Origin: Hyphomicrobiales bacterium
Lineage (GTDB): Bacteria > Pseudomonadota > Alphaproteobacteria > Rhizobiales > Rhizobiaceae
NCBI GenBank assembly: GCA_900473205.1
Contig: UCLB01000007.1
Coordinates: 62,001-126,000, forward strand
DNA length: 64,000 nucleotides
Direction of reading: 5' to 3'
In this document: one piece after another, positions 1 through 9,886 of the stretch
Numbering within the stretch: the first letter of the stretch is position 1
How the letters are laid out: every line of letters starts with the position of its first letter
The notes under the pieces: generated by a model
What the model was told of the DNA's origin: nothing
Seen by the model: only the letters and a program-made list of their open reading frames with translations
Database searches by the model: none
Program-made: the position numbers and the translations under genes

Positions 1-200
1 CCTTCGGCATCATCCATTCCGTCACCGGCGGTGGCCCGGCCAAAGCCACGGAAACGCTGGTCTACAAAGTTTACAATGACGGCTTCGTCAACTTGAACCT
101 CGGCTCATCCGCCGCCCAGTCGGTCGTCCTGATGGTCATCGTTATCGCGCTCACGGCCTTCCAGTTCCGCTTCGTTGAGCGGCGCGTGCATTACGGTTGA
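1..200 (+). CDS. ugpA: Glycerol-3-phosphate ABC transporter permease UgpA, C-terminal end (partial)
   Basis: Only the last 65 or so codons are present; the gene enters from the left edge in frame and stops with TGA at 198-200. The peptide contains [19 protein letters not shown] followed by a hydrophobic helix and the basic end [10 protein letters not shown], the usual C-terminus of an inner-membrane MalF/UgpA-type permease. It is followed after 10 bp by ugpE and then ugpC, which sets its identity. UgpA pairs with UgpE to form the membrane channel for sn-glycerol-3-phosphate import. Assignment is by context and tail similarity. Confidence 0.85.
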   Translation, partial: FGIIHSVTGGGPAKATETLVYKVYNDGFVNLNLGSSAAQSVVLMVIVIALTAFQFRFVERRVHYG

Positions 201-210
201 GGGAAAAACA

Positions 211-1059
211 ATGATCCAGAACCGCCCTATCGCAACCTTGATGGCGCATCTGATGCTGGTCCTCGGCATCATCATCGTCGCCTTTCCGATCTACTATACC
301 TTCATCGCATCCTCGGCGACGTCGACCGACATTCTTCGCCCACCGCTCTCGCTCTTGCCTGCGGGGCATCTGGCGGAGAATTATCATGAGGCGATTTCCG
401 GCGGCGTCGAGCGGGTGGTTGGCGTCAGCCTTGAGCGGCTGCTGTTCAACAGTTTCGTGGTGGCCATGGCGATTGCCATCGGCAAGATCATCATCTCGTT
501 TCTGTCGGCCTTTGCCATCGTCTTCTTCCGCTTTCCCTTCCGCATGGGCTTTTTCTGGATGATCTTCATCACCCTGATGCTGCCGGTGGAAGTCCGCATT
601 CTGCCGACCTACAAGGTGATCGTCGATCTGGGCCTGTTGAACACCTATGCCGGTTTGACGTTGCCGTTGATGGCGTCAGCAACAGCTACATTCCTGTTCC
701 GGCAGTTCTTCCTGACGATACCCGGCGAAATGGTGGAGGCAGCGCGCATCGACAATGCCGGGCCATTCCGCTTCATGCGCGATATTCTGCTGCCGCTTTC
801 CCCGACGAATATCGCCGCCCTTTTCGTGATCCTCTTCATCTATGGCTGGACGCAATATTTGTGGCCGCTGCTGGTAACGGATCGCGCTGAAATGAACACG
901 ATCATAATTGGCCTGCGCCGCATGGTGGATTTCACCGACGCTTCGACACCCTGGAATTACGTGATGGTCACGGCAATCCTTGCCATCATTCCTCCGGTTC
1001 TCGTTGTGGTGCTGATGCAACGCTGGTTTGTCAAAGGCTTGGTGGAGACTGAAAAGTAA
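211..1059 (+). CDS. ugpE: sn-Glycerol-3-phosphate ABC transporter permease UgpE
   Basis: This 282-aa inner-membrane protein matches UgpE along its whole length. It starts with [20 protein letters not shown], has a central stretch [17 protein letters not shown] and ends in [10 protein letters not shown], all close to the E. coli protein as I remember it. About six membrane helices are visible, and the cytoplasmic EAA-type loop ([20 protein letters not shown]) that docks on the ATPase is intact. The start at 211 was chosen over an in-frame ATG at 175 because the latter lies inside ugpA and adds a non-conserved tail. The stop codon overlaps the ugpC start (TAATG), so the two are translationally coupled. 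Confidence 0.93.
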   Translation: MIQNRPIATLMAHLMLVLGIIIVAFPIYYTFIASSATSTDILRPPLSLLPAGHLAENYHEAISGGVERVVGVSLERLLFNSFVVAMAIAIGKIIISFLSAFAIVFFRFPFRMGFFWMIFITLMLPVEVRILPTYKVIVDLGLLNTYAGLTLPLMASATATFLFRQFFLTIPGEMVEAARIDNAGPFRFMRDILLPLSPTNIAALFVILFIYGWTQYLWPLLVTDRAEMNTIIIGLRRMVDFTDASTPWNYVMVTAILAIIPPVLVVVLMQRWFVKGLVETEK

Positions 1060-2099
1060 TGGCGACAATCGAACTCAAAGACGTTCGCAAGGTCTATGGC
1101 GGCAATGTCGAGGCGATCAAAGGCGTATCGCTGAGCATTCAGGATGGCGAGATGATCGTGCTGGTCGGACCTTCCGGCTGCGGAAAATCGACACTTCTGC
1201 GCATGGTCGCCGGGCTGGAAAGCATCAGTTCCGGGGATATCGACATTGCGGGCAAGCGGGTCAACGATCTGGAACCGGCAGAACGCGATATCGCCATGGT
1301 CTTCCAGAACTACGCGCTTTATCCCCATATGACAGTGCGACAGAACCTTGCCTATGGTCTGAAAAACCGCAACACGCCGAAAGACGAGATCGACCGCCGC
1401 ATCACGGAAGCGGCACGCGCGCTGGAAATCGAACAATTTCTGGAGCGCAAGCCCCGGCAATTGTCGGGCGGTCAGCGCCAGCGCGTCGCCATGGGTCGCG
1501 CCATCGTGCGCAAACCTTCCGCATTCCTGTTCGATGAGCCGCTTTCCAACCTTGATGCGAAGCTGCGGGTGCAGATGCGGGTGGAAATCCGGCGTTTGCA
1601 GCGTTCACTCGCGACCACCAGCATCTACGTCACCCATGATCAGATGGAAGCCATGACGCTGGCCGATCGTCTTGTGGTGCTGAATGCTGGCCGTATCGAG
1701 CAGGTCGGCACCCCAATCGAGCTTTATGAAAAACCCGCGACCAGTTTCGTGGCCACATTCATCGGCTCGCCCTCCATGAACCTGTTGCCGCTCAACGGCT
1801 CCGTCTGGAAAGCGCCTGAGAACGGAACGATACCGGCCAATGCCAAGACAATCGGCATACGCCCGGAAGACATCACCATTGCGGATGGGCTATCAAATAG
1901 CCCATTCCAGATTCCGGTAACGGTGGCTGCTGTCGAACTGGTGGGGGCGGAAAGCTATGTTCACGGGGAAATGTCGGACGGAAGCCCAATCGTCTTTCGC
2001 GTGCCGGGCCGTTCCGCCATCGAGATCGCGGAGACACTGACCATCACCGCCGATCCTAGTCGTTTCCACCTTTTCGACGCGGAAGGAAAGCGCATCTGA
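1059..2099 (+). CDS. ugpC: sn-Glycerol-3-phosphate ABC transporter ATPase UgpC
   Basis: A 346-aa ATP-binding subunit that powers the UgpAE channel at the cytoplasmic face. Walker A (GPSGCGKST, about residues 38-46), the ABC signature ([15 protein letters not shown], about 134-148), Walker B (FLFDEP) and the switch His (YVTHDQ) are intact. The C-terminal third is a MalK/UgpC-type OB-fold regulatory domain with the GIRPED motif. The ATG overlaps the ugpE stop by one base. The ugpB binding protein would be expected upstream, outside the window. Its stop codon sits in the loop of a hairpin that separates it from the convergent kinase gene. Confidence 0.93.
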   Translation: MATIELKDVRKVYGGNVEAIKGVSLSIQDGEMIVLVGPSGCGKSTLLRMVAGLESISSGDIDIAGKRVNDLEPAERDIAMVFQNYALYPHMTVRQNLAYGLKNRNTPKDEIDRRITEAARALEIEQFLERKPRQLSGGQRQRVAMGRAIVRKPSAFLFDEPLSNLDAKLRVQMRVEIRRLQRSLATTSIYVTHDQMEAMTLADRLVVLNAGRIEQVGTPIELYEKPATSFVATFIGSPSMNLLPLNGSVWKAPENGTIPANAKTIGIRPEDITIADGLSNSPFQIPVTVAAVELVGAESYVHGEMSDGSPIVFRVPGRSAIEIAETLTITADPSRFHLFDAEGKRI

Positions 2100-2112
2100 A
2101 CGGATGCGCTTT
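2087..2112. terminator. Hairpin overlapping the ugpC stop codon
   Basis: AAAGCGCATC (2087-2096) pairs perfectly with GATGCGCTTT (2103-2112) around a 6-base loop that begins with the ugpC stop TGA. It lies between two convergent genes. It is followed by only a short T stretch, so termination strength is uncertain. Confidence 0.5.
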
Positions 2113-2116
2113 AGGC

Positions 2117-3853
2117 TTAGACCACAGAGACCGGCATTGCGAAGGTGAAACGCGTGGCAACATCATCGGAGTGAACAGTGATTGTTCCCTTATGCGCCTT
2201 GGCAATCTCGGAGGCAATGTAAAGCCCTAGTCCCAGACCTTGCATACTGGGACGCACATCTCCGCGACGAAAAGGCTGGAACAGCTTTTCCAACGTGTCC
2301 GGTGGGATCGGCGTGCCCGGATTGCTGACGCACAGTTCCAGGTGATCCCCCTTCACAGAACCGGTGATGGTGACGGGGCCATTCTCGATGCCATGCGTCA
2401 GAGCATTGGACACGAGATTGGAGAACATCTGCGCGATACGCAGACGGTCTATCAACAGCGGTGCCGGGATGTTGAAATCGACATCGATGTGCCTTTCGGG
2501 ATGCGCGACCCGGAGTTCATCGATGATGTGGGACAGCGTCGTCGCAACATCATGCTCGGCAAGCTCCAGCGAAATACCGCCGCCCAGCCGTGCCCGCGCA
2601 AGATCCATGACGTTATCGACCAGCCCGCCCATGCGGCCAATGCTCGATTTCATCAGCTTGAGAACCAGCGGACTGCGCTCCGTCCAACCTTCCTTCAGCA
2701 GGCGAGATGTGCCCGCATCGACGGCGGCGATGGGGTTGCGCAGGTCGTGGCCGAGAACGGCGATGAACTGCTCGCGCAGTTCCGAAACCTGACGTTCACG
2801 CTCCAGCGAATTCTGTGCCGCCTTCAGCCTGTCATCTGCATCGAGGTGATGACCGATCAATTCGGCAAAAAGCTTGAACGCGCCCAGAACCTGCGGATTG
2901 TTGACCCGCGCCGGATTGGGGTCGATGGCGCAAAGCGAACCAAAAAACTGACCGTTAGAGAGGATGATCGGCACCGATATGTAGCTGCGCAGCCCATAAA
3001 TGCGCGGCGTGTGATGATCCTTGTAGAGAGGGTCAACGCTTGCATCATCGAAGACGACCGCTTCCCGGTGATCACGGATTTCGTTGCACAGCGTGCTTTC
3101 AATCGGCAATTCGTCGCCGGGCTTGAGACCAAAACCGAGATGATCGAGTGATTGGCAGGTGATCCATCTTTCCTTCGTCACACGGGCGACGGCAGCAAAG
3201 CCCATGCCCGTCATGCGAAGCACGACATCCAAAATCGTAGGAACAGCAGCAATACCGCCAACGCGCTCGATGTCTTTCGAAAAATCATCCTGGCTATCGC
3301 TATAGTCCGGTAACTGGCTGCGTGCCTGTGCCAGATCACTGGAAAGCGAACCGATGAGGTCGGCGGTTTCGAAGGCGGAGGCGGCCGCACTCGCCAAAGC
3401 TTCGAGCGTTTCGATTTCCCACTGCGTCGGCTCGTAGGCGTGAGACCAATATGCACCGATGGCTCCGACAGGATTTTCCATGCCGACGGGTGCCATTGCC
3501 AAAGCTTTTACGAAGGTGCCCGCATAAAGGTCATGCGGTATGCGCTCGTCCTTCACAATATCAGGAATGATCGCAGTCTTCTTGTTCACCATCGCCCAGC
3601 CACTGATGCAAGCAACTGTCGGAAATCTCTGGCCTTTCCACAGTGGGCCGATGGCATCCTCTTCCACATAGTGGCAAAGGTCTCTATCGCGGCGGATAAT
3701 TGCAATGCCCTGGCAGCCGATCAATGCGCGTGCGGAAGACCTCACCGTCTCGATCACTTCGTCCCGTGTGCGGGCGCGTGAAATCCGGGCGGTTGCCTCA
3801 GTCAGACTGGCCAGCGACGTCACATTGATGGATGTAAAGTCCTGCAGCGCCAT
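2117..3853 (-). CDS. GAF-GAF sensor histidine kinase
   Basis: A 578-aa soluble sensor kinase with no membrane helix. Two GAF domains (about residues 20-165 and 205-345) are followed by a HisKA dimerisation domain with the phospho-acceptor His in LGHDLRNPIAAV (about residue 367). A HATPase domain follows, with an N box (NLVSNALTHG) and a G box (GLGLGLYIASEIAKAH). The second GAF has the YISVPIILSNGQFFGSLCAI pattern typical of redox- or ligand-sensing GAFs, but I see no clear haem or bilin Cys. No response regulator is adjacent, so its partner is unknown. It is convergent with ugpC and its 5' end faces 155 bp of non-coding DNA. Confidence 0.85.
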   Translation of the reverse strand: MALQDFTSINVTSLASLTEATARISRARTRDEVIETVRSSARALIGCQGIAIIRRDRDLCHYVEEDAIGPLWKGQRFPTVACISGWAMVNKKTAIIPDIVKDERIPHDLYAGTFVKALAMAPVGMENPVGAIGAYWSHAYEPTQWEIETLEALASAAASAFETADLIGSLSSDLAQARSQLPDYSDSQDDFSKDIERVGGIAAVPTILDVVLRMTGMGFAAVARVTKERWITCQSLDHLGFGLKPGDELPIESTLCNEIRDHREAVVFDDASVDPLYKDHHTPRIYGLRSYISVPIILSNGQFFGSLCAIDPNPARVNNPQVLGAFKLFAELIGHHLDADDRLKAAQNSLERERQVSELREQFIAVLGHDLRNPIAAVDAGTSRLLKEGWTERSPLVLKLMKSSIGRMGGLVDNVMDLARARLGGGISLELAEHDVATTLSHIIDELRVAHPERHIDVDFNIPAPLLIDRLRIAQMFSNLVSNALTHGIENGPVTITGSVKGDHLELCVSNPGTPIPPDTLEKLFQPFRRGDVRPSMQGLGLGLYIASEIAKAHKGTITVHSDDVATRFTFAMPVSVV

Positions 3854-4008
3854 ATCGGTCTTCTTTCCCGGTACTATGGCCGTGTTGCATATAGATCAGC
3901 ACTTTCGCACATGTCCACGACGAGAGCAAATACATTGCATTCCAAGCCGAGAGAGCCAGTTCGTTGATGTCGAACCGACGACTCGTTGAGGCGTCAGTCC
4001 GGCTTTTC

Positions 4009-7000
4009 TCATGTCAAGTTGGGCGTCGTTTCCGTAACAGGCTGGTGCCACCCACGGCTCCACAGCGACTTAATGAAATCAGACAGCCGCTCGATTTCCA
4101 CAAACACGACAGGTGTCATGAAGAGCGTCAATATCTGGCTGACGATGAGCCCCCCGACCACTGCAACACCCAGCGGCTGACGCAACTCCGAGCTTGCGCC
4201 CGTGCCCAGCGCGATTGGTAGCGCGCCGAAGAGAGCGCAGAAGGTGGTCATCATAATGGGTCGCAGGCGGCGCACGGCGGCTTCGTGGATGGCCTCAAGC
4301 GTCGGCATCTTCTCATCGCGTTGCAAGGTCAGCGCCACGTCGATCATCATGATCGCGTTCTTCTTGACGATACCAATCAGCATCAAAAGACCGATCAGCG
4401 CGATGATGGACAGGTCGAACCCGAAAAGCTTGAGCGTGAGCAGAGCGCCGAAGGCGGCCGATGGCAGGCCCGAGAGGATGGTGATCGGGTGCAGGAAGCT
4501 TTCGTAGAATACGCCAAGCACGATATAGATGGTGAGAACCGCCGCCCCAATAAGAAGGCCGGTACTATCGCTCGTCTGCTTGAATATCTGCGCGGCTCCG
4601 GCAAGGTTTGTGGTGACGGTTGCCGGAAGATTGATCTGCTGCTTCAAGGCATCGATCTGCGCCGTGGCGGAACCCAGCGAAACACCTGCAGGCAGGTTGA
4701 ACGACAGAGTAACAGAGGTCAGCTGCCCTGTCTGGTTGACGGTGACCGGACCCGATACGCGCGACACAGTCGCAAAGCTCGACAATGGCACCAGCGTTCC
4801 GGACGAGGAGGCCACTCTGATTGCGCCCAGAGCCTGCTCTGTCCATTCGATGGACTGGTCATATTCCAGAATCACATCATAGCTGTTGCCCGTGGTCTGG
4901 ATTTGCGTCGCGACATAGCTGCCGAAAGCGGCTTCCAGGGTCTTTCTGATCGATTCCGACGTCACGCCCAAGCTGTTCGCCCTGTCGTGATCGACCGCCA
5001 CATGAGCTTGCAGGGCGTTATCCTGCAAATCCGAAGCGACATCCACGAAGTAGCTGTTGTCGGCACGCATGGCGTCGGCCAGCGTTTGCGACCATTGCCG
5101 CGCAGCTGACGCATCGATGGATTGCAGCACGACCTGATACTGGCTCTGGGTGCTGCGTCCGCCGAAACGAAGGCTCTGTTGCGGCGTAATGAAGGTTCGC
5201 AAGCCGGCAATTGTTGAGAGCGAATGGCGTAACTCGTTGAGCGTGACGTCAAGTGCCGGGCGGTTCTCGGCGGGCTTGAGCTGTACCAGAAGCGTGCCCG
5301 AATTTAGCGCCGAGCCGCCGGGGCCGGAGCCCAGCGTGGAGGTGACATGGGCAACCGCCTTATCGGCCGACAAAATCTCCGCCGCCTTGGACTGAAGAAT
5401 GCTCATGGCTTTATAGGAGATATCCTGCCGCGCCTGCGTGGAAACCGTCAGCAGGCCGATGTCTTCTGTGGGGAAAAAGCTGCGGGCAAGGCTAGAAAAC
5501 ATCCAGCCGGAGCCGATCAGCGTCAGCACGAACATCAGCATTACGACCATGCGGTGCTCAAGGCACCAGCCGACAGACCAGCTGTAAGCATCCGTCGCGC
5601 GGTCGAACAGCGTCTTTTTGGCGTGCTCCGGTTCCTTATGGTGCGGCAGACGCGCGGCCAGCATGGGCGTCACGGTCAGCGAGACGATGGCAGACGACAT
5701 GATGGCCAGGGTGACGACGACACCAAATTCGTTCAGCACGCGCCCAACGATACCTCCCATCAGAAGGATCGGCAAAAACACCGCGACCAGCGAAATCGAC
5801 ATGGAGATAATCGTGCCGGTGACTTCCTTGCTGCCTTCCACGGCGGCCTGAAATGGCGGCATTCCCTCTTCCACTTTGCGCACGATGTTTTCGAGCATCA
5901 CGATAGCATCATCCACCACCAGACCGACAGAAAGCGTCAGCCCCAGCAGCGAGATGTTGTCGATGGAGAAACCCAGCGCATACATGGCACCCAGCGTTGC
6001 GACCAGCGACAGCGGAACGGCCAGACCCGGAATAAGCGTGGCCCAGACCTGACGCAGAAACAGGTAGATGACCAGAATGACGAGGCCGAGTGTGACCATC
6101 AGCGTCGTTTCGACATCGGCCACGGCGGCGCGGATGGAAACCGAAGCGTCGTTGACGACGTTGATATGCATGTTGGCAGGCATGCTGGCCTGAAGCTCAG
6201 GAAGCTTGGCCTTGATCGCATCCACCACCTGCACCGTATTGGCACCCGGCTGGCGCTGTACGGAAAGCACAATGGCGGGCGTGCCATCCAGCCAGCTGCC
6301 TTGGTTGAGCACTTCCACGCTGTCATTGACGGTCGCGACATCCTGCAAGCGAACGGCCCGCCCATTTGGATTGGCGATGATCAGCGTGCGAAAGGAAGCG
6401 GCATCAGTGCGCTGCGTTGAGGCATCCAGTGTCAGCGCCTGCGACGAGTTCTGCAACGTACCGATTGGCGACTGGTCGTTGGCGGCTGCCAGCGTGTTGG
6501 ACAGCCCATCCAATGAAAGGCCACGATTGGCCAGTTTGGACGGATCGACTTCCACCCGCACGGCATAGGTTTTCGCACCGAAAATCTGCGCCTGCGCCAC
6601 ACCTGAAATGGTCGATAATGCCGGGGAAATGATGTTTTCGGCCAGATCGTCCATTTTTGTAAGATCGGCACCGTCGCTCGTCAGCGCCAGAATGATCACC
6701 GCCGCGTCGGCAGGGTTGGACTTGCGGTAGCTCGGGGTCGAGGTCATGTTGTCAGGCAATTGCCGCTGCGCGCGCGCAATAGCTGCCTGCACATCCGCCG
6801 CCGCTGCATCGATGTTGCGCGACAGATTGAACTGGATTGTGATCTGCGTGTTGCCGAGGGACGAACTGGCGGTGATCGTATCGATACCGGCAATCGTTTC
6901 GAATTGCTTGATGAGCGGTGTGGCGACCGAACTCGCCATCGTATCGGGTGCAGCCCCGGCAAGCTGGGCCGAGACGTTAATCGTGGGGAAGTCGGCTTGC

Positions 7001-7113
7001 GGCAGCGCCGCGACCGGCAGGTTCTTGTAGGCGGCGGCACCGGCAAGCAGCACGCCGATGATCAGAAGAATGGTCGCTACCGGTCGGCGGATGAAAATCT
7101 CGGAGATATTCAT
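4009..7113 (-). CDS. RND-family efflux pump inner-membrane transporter
   Basis: At 1034 aa this is the normal size for an AcrB/MdtB/MdtC-type hydrophobe/amphiphile exporter driven by proton antiport. It begins MNISEIFIRRPVATILLIIG, the typical first helix. The two large periplasmic loops and repeated blocks of membrane helices are complete, and the helix-4 acidic pair in GLVVDDAIVMLENI (about residue 398) used for proton relay is present. Sequence flavour (PQADFPTINVSA) is closest to the MdtC/MuxC group. Its start overlaps the stop of the upstream membrane fusion gene by 4 bp (ATGA). No outer-membrane channel or regulator is adjacent. Substrate unknown. Confidence 0.9.
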   Translation of the reverse strand: MNISEIFIRRPVATILLIIGVLLAGAAAYKNLPVAALPQADFPTINVSAQLAGAAPDTMASSVATPLIKQFETIAGIDTITASSSLGNTQITIQFNLSRNIDAAAADVQAAIARAQRQLPDNMTSTPSYRKSNPADAAVIILALTSDGADLTKMDDLAENIISPALSTISGVAQAQIFGAKTYAVRVEVDPSKLANRGLSLDGLSNTLAAANDQSPIGTLQNSSQALTLDASTQRTDAASFRTLIIANPNGRAVRLQDVATVNDSVEVLNQGSWLDGTPAIVLSVQRQPGANTVQVVDAIKAKLPELQASMPANMHINVVNDASVSIRAAVADVETTLMVTLGLVILVIYLFLRQVWATLIPGLAVPLSLVATLGAMYALGFSIDNISLLGLTLSVGLVVDDAIVMLENIVRKVEEGMPPFQAAVEGSKEVTGTIISMSISLVAVFLPILLMGGIVGRVLNEFGVVVTLAIMSSAIVSLTVTPMLAARLPHHKEPEHAKKTLFDRATDAYSWSVGWCLEHRMVVMLMFVLTLIGSGWMFSSLARSFFPTEDIGLLTVSTQARQDISYKAMSILQSKAAEILSADKAVAHVTSTLGSGPGGSALNSGTLLVQLKPAENRPALDVTLNELRHSLSTIAGLRTFITPQQSLRFGGRSTQSQYQVVLQSIDASAARQWSQTLADAMRADNSYFVDVASDLQDNALQAHVAVDHDRANSLGVTSESIRKTLEAAFGSYVATQIQTTGNSYDVILEYDQSIEWTEQALGAIRVASSSGTLVPLSSFATVSRVSGPVTVNQTGQLTSVTLSFNLPAGVSLGSATAQIDALKQQINLPATVTTNLAGAAQIFKQTSDSTGLLIGAAVLTIYIVLGVFYESFLHPITILSGLPSAAFGALLTLKLFGFDLSIIALIGLLMLIGIVKKNAIMMIDVALTLQRDEKMPTLEAIHEAAVRRLRPIMMTTFCALFGALPIALGTGASSELRQPLGVAVVGGLIVSQILTLFMTPVVFVEIERLSDFIKSLWSRGWHQPVTETTPNLT

Positions 7114-8360
7114 AGGGAAACACCGTTTTGAGATATTTCCGCCTTGGTATCGGCAGGGTCTGCGGTCTGGTTGACCACCACATGGCTGCCATCGGTCAGG
7201 CTCGCCTGCCCTTCGGTCACGACCAACTCACCCTCTGTTATACCTTGGGAAACGCCAGCGAGATTGCCATTGCTGAGCGCCAGCGTGACCTTTCTCTTTT
7301 CAACGGTCTTATCCGGCTTCACGACGTAAGAGACATAGCCGCCCCCCTGCGGCTGAAGCGCAACCAGCGGCACCGTGACCAGATTGTCCATCTGCCCGGC
7401 ATTGACGGTGACCTTCAGCGACTGGCCCGGCCAGAAGGTTTCGCTCTGATTGTCCAGCAGAACGCGCAGTTTGAAAGTGCCTGATGCGGCATCGACATTG
7501 TTATCGAGAAACACGACGCTTCCCGAGGCGGACGCATCCTTGCCCTGAGCCTGCGTTGGGTAAACGTCCGCCGTCAAGCTTTTGCTGGCGAGGTTGGAAC
7601 GGGCGAGATCAAGGTCCGGCTCCGGCAGCACGAATTCCGCATAGACGGGCTTCATCTGCGTCAGCAGCACGACGTCAGCACCGGGGGCGACATAGGCGCC
7701 TGCCGACAGAAGCACCGCACCCAGTTTGCCATCAAAAGGCGCACGGATCTGCGTTTGCGACAGCGTGACATTGTCTGCTGCCAGATTGGCTTGATCGACC
7801 GCAACCGTGGCCGCAGCTTGTTTTGCGGCGGCAGCGGCGTCGCTGAATTGCTGTTGTGTATCGACGCCGGATTTGCTCAGCGATTCCACCCGCGCCAGCG
7901 TTGTATTGGCTGAATCCAGCGAAGCTTGGTCCTTGGCAAGCTGCGCCTGATCGCGCTGGATATTCGCCTTGATGGTGCGGTCATCCAGTTGCACCAGAAG
8001 ATCACCGGCCTTGACCTCTGCGCCATCCTTGGCAAGCACATTGGCAACGATGCCGGAAATCGGGCTGGTCAGCGCTGTCGAGGCCACAGGAACGATGGTG
8101 CCGATTGTCTGGCGAACCACCGGAATGGAGCCGGACTTTGCAACGGCAACGGTTACGGCAGATGTACGCGCGCCTCCCTGCGCTGCGCCGCCGCGCTTAT
8201 CGCCATTTCTGGTCTGGCCATTGGCCGCAGAATGGGTGGCACCCGAGGTTGCCTGTGTCGGGTTTGCCCATGCCGGCAGATAGGCCTCAAACTCTCCGCG
8301 ATAGACAAAGAGCAGAAGAGAAATGGCGGCGACCAGCAGAATTGTAACGATGTATTTCAT
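7110..8360 (-). CDS. RND efflux periplasmic adaptor (membrane fusion protein)
   Basis: A 416-aa HlyD/MdtA-type adaptor. One N-terminal membrane anchor (YIVTILLVAAISLLLFVY) precedes a low-complexity Gly/Ala/Thr linker, then a lipoyl half-motif (GIVANVLAKDGAEVKAGDLL). An alpha-helical hairpin rich in Ala, Gln and Asp follows, then the second lipoyl half and beta-barrel (IRAPFDGKLGAV). It bridges the inner-membrane pump to an outer-membrane channel. It is the first gene of a two-gene operon with the pump, which it overlaps by 4 bp. The upstream 490 bp contain no gene, so the promoter is presumably there. Confidence 0.9.
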   Translation of the reverse strand: MKYIVTILLVAAISLLLFVYRGEFEAYLPAWANPTQATSGATHSAANGQTRNGDKRGGAAQGGARTSAVTVAVAKSGSIPVVRQTIGTIVPVASTALTSPISGIVANVLAKDGAEVKAGDLLVQLDDRTIKANIQRDQAQLAKDQASLDSANTTLARVESLSKSGVDTQQQFSDAAAAAKQAAATVAVDQANLAADNVTLSQTQIRAPFDGKLGAVLLSAGAYVAPGADVVLLTQMKPVYAEFVLPEPDLDLARSNLASKSLTADVYPTQAQGKDASASGSVVFLDNNVDAASGTFKLRVLLDNQSETFWPGQSLKVTVNAGQMDNLVTVPLVALQPQGGGYVSYVVKPDKTVEKRKVTLALSNGNLAGVSQGITEGELVVTEGQASLTDGSHVVVNQTADPADTKAEISQNGVSL

Positions 8361-8850
8361 GCAGAAGTCCTTTGAGGAACCGAATCCGGTGGACAGAAGG
8401 CACGTATGACGACGAGATTACACCAAGCAAAACCTAATTTTCACTTGCCGATGCTTGCCGTTGCTCGATGCGTATGCAGTTAACTTCGAATTGAATAATA
8501 AGCGCGGACGGTCTGGTGGGCTGCCGAGATAACCATGCCTCTTCAAGCTTTCGCTATATAAAGAGGTCGGCAGACGGCGCAGCTGCCATTCTTCCTGGCG
8601 ACCACTTAACGCGCCAACACAGGAAAACGAAAGATGATGGAAGATTAAATTACTGTAATATGTAAGCTATTTGGAAAGTAACGCTCTCGGATTAACTCAC
8701 GCGAGGGACCGAATTTTACCGCAGTTTGCTCTTCGCTGACTGAAAGAAAGCGGATTTTTATGTTTGCCAGGAACGACATAGCGCCCGGACGGATCGGCTC
8801 GCAATACCGCGAAAACTACTGCGAAGCACGGGGAGGAGGCGACCGGTACG
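8361..8850. other. 490-bp intergenic region with no supported gene
   Basis: This stretch lies upstream of the efflux operon (leftward) and downstream of the phytase-like gene (also leftward). It is AT-richer than its surroundings (for example around 8640-8700). It has stops in all frames apart from a 35-codon ORF from 8760 without family resemblance. It probably contains the efflux promoter. I saw no convincing operator palindrome or RNA gene. Confidence 0.6.
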
Positions 8851-9867
8851 CTACTCGATCAGCTTGAATTCCAGCATCACATTTCGTTGCAGGAAGGAGT
8901 GGTTATCGTCAGAGACGACGATCAGATGCGTCGAGCCGTCTGAAGCCTTAATAACTTCGAGGCCTTCCATGTTGTCGATCTGGTTGGAAAGATCGGCTTC
9001 GATGATGACGTCACCATCCACGACAGCGCCGGGCTTGATGGTTTCACCAACAATCCGGCGGATGCGCATGCCGACGCCCTCGGCCAGATTGAAGCGTCTC
9101 TCCAACAGCAGCAAATCACCATTGTCCAGAAATGCACCGTCCGTGACAGCGAAAGAGCCGCCCTTGATAACGGAAAACAGCCCCTTGCGCGGTCCTCCCA
9201 GAATAGCGGCGTAGAGATTGCCGTGGCCATCGACACTCGCCTCGGCCACCGTGACCATGGCACCCCTCAGCGGGCTGTTGGCGGGTGATAGGGCAAGAGT
9301 TTCCATCCCGGCATTGCGGCGGAATTCATGATCGGGAATGAGATGCGGCAGTTGCCCAACCGGCTTGGCCGTTGCGAGATTGTCCGCATTGTAAATGTCG
9401 ATGCGAGGTCTCTGTTCATAGCTGACAAAGGCCTGTTTACCGCTCAGCGCCAGCCCTTCCGCATCCATATCGACCTTGCGCTTGGCCTCGCGTCCGTTCT
9501 CATCCAGCATGGGATCAATGTGAACGTTGGAAAGACCGGAAAAGGCACCAGCCTTATTGCGCTCGATCTCGCCCTTCATCCAGTGTCCCGTGTCCAGCAC
9601 GGCAAGGAAGTTTCGACCATCCGGCATGAACCGGATGCTGGAAATGGCACCGAACAGCGGTTCAGGCGAATCCATGATCAGCCCGCCAACGAATTCCAGC
9701 TTGCCAAAACGCTTCTGATCAGACCCAACCTTGAAAGCATAGATCGGTCGCGCAGTGACCTGCACGTCAACTGTCGCTGCGGCCATGCCGGAAGGACAAA
9801 GCGCCCCCACAAGGAGGGCAACGATTGCGAAGAAGTGATGGCGGACAGAATTGCCAGACCGTATCAC
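8851..9867 (-). CDS. Exported esterase-like activity of phytase family protein
   Basis: A predicted secreted protein of about 338 aa, probably a beta-propeller. The N-terminus has a basic stretch, a hydrophobic core (FFAIVALLVGALCPSGMAAA) and an AxA-type signal-peptidase site. The mature part (FGAISSIRFMPDGRNFLAVLDTGHW, MDAEGLALS, NMEGLEVI) matches the phytase-like esterase domain family common in rhizobia. The substrate is unknown and true phytase activity is not implied. An ATG-started frame reaches back to 9954 inside cobT. I prefer GTG at 9865-9867 because it falls 20 bp after the cobT stop and puts the signal peptide at the N-terminus. Confidence 0.75.
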   Translation of the reverse strand: MIRSGNSVRHHFFAIVALLVGALCPSGMAAATVDVQVTARPIYAFKVGSDQKRFGKLEFVGGLIMDSPEPLFGAISSIRFMPDGRNFLAVLDTGHWMKGEIERNKAGAFSGLSNVHIDPMLDENGREAKRKVDMDAEGLALSGKQAFVSYEQRPRIDIYNADNLATAKPVGQLPHLIPDHEFRRNAGMETLALSPANSPLRGAMVTVAEASVDGHGNLYAAILGGPRKGLFSVIKGGSFAVTDGAFLDNGDLLLLERRFNLAEGVGMRIRRIVGETIKPGAVVDGDVIIEADLSNQIDNMEGLEVIKASDGSTHLIVVSDDNHSFLQRNVMLEFKLIE

Positions 9868-9886
9868 ATCACGGTCGCCGCGCGGC

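Noticed and set aside
5347..6420. 357-codon open frame opposite the RND pump gene
   Set aside because: Antisense to a clear gene, rich in Arg, His, Gln and Asp as expected from the reverse frame of high-GC coding DNA; no family resemblance.
8760..8867. 35-codon ORF in the intergenic region left of the phytase-like gene
   Set aside because: No ribosome site or recognisable similarity, and it overlaps the end of the neighbouring gene on the opposite strand.
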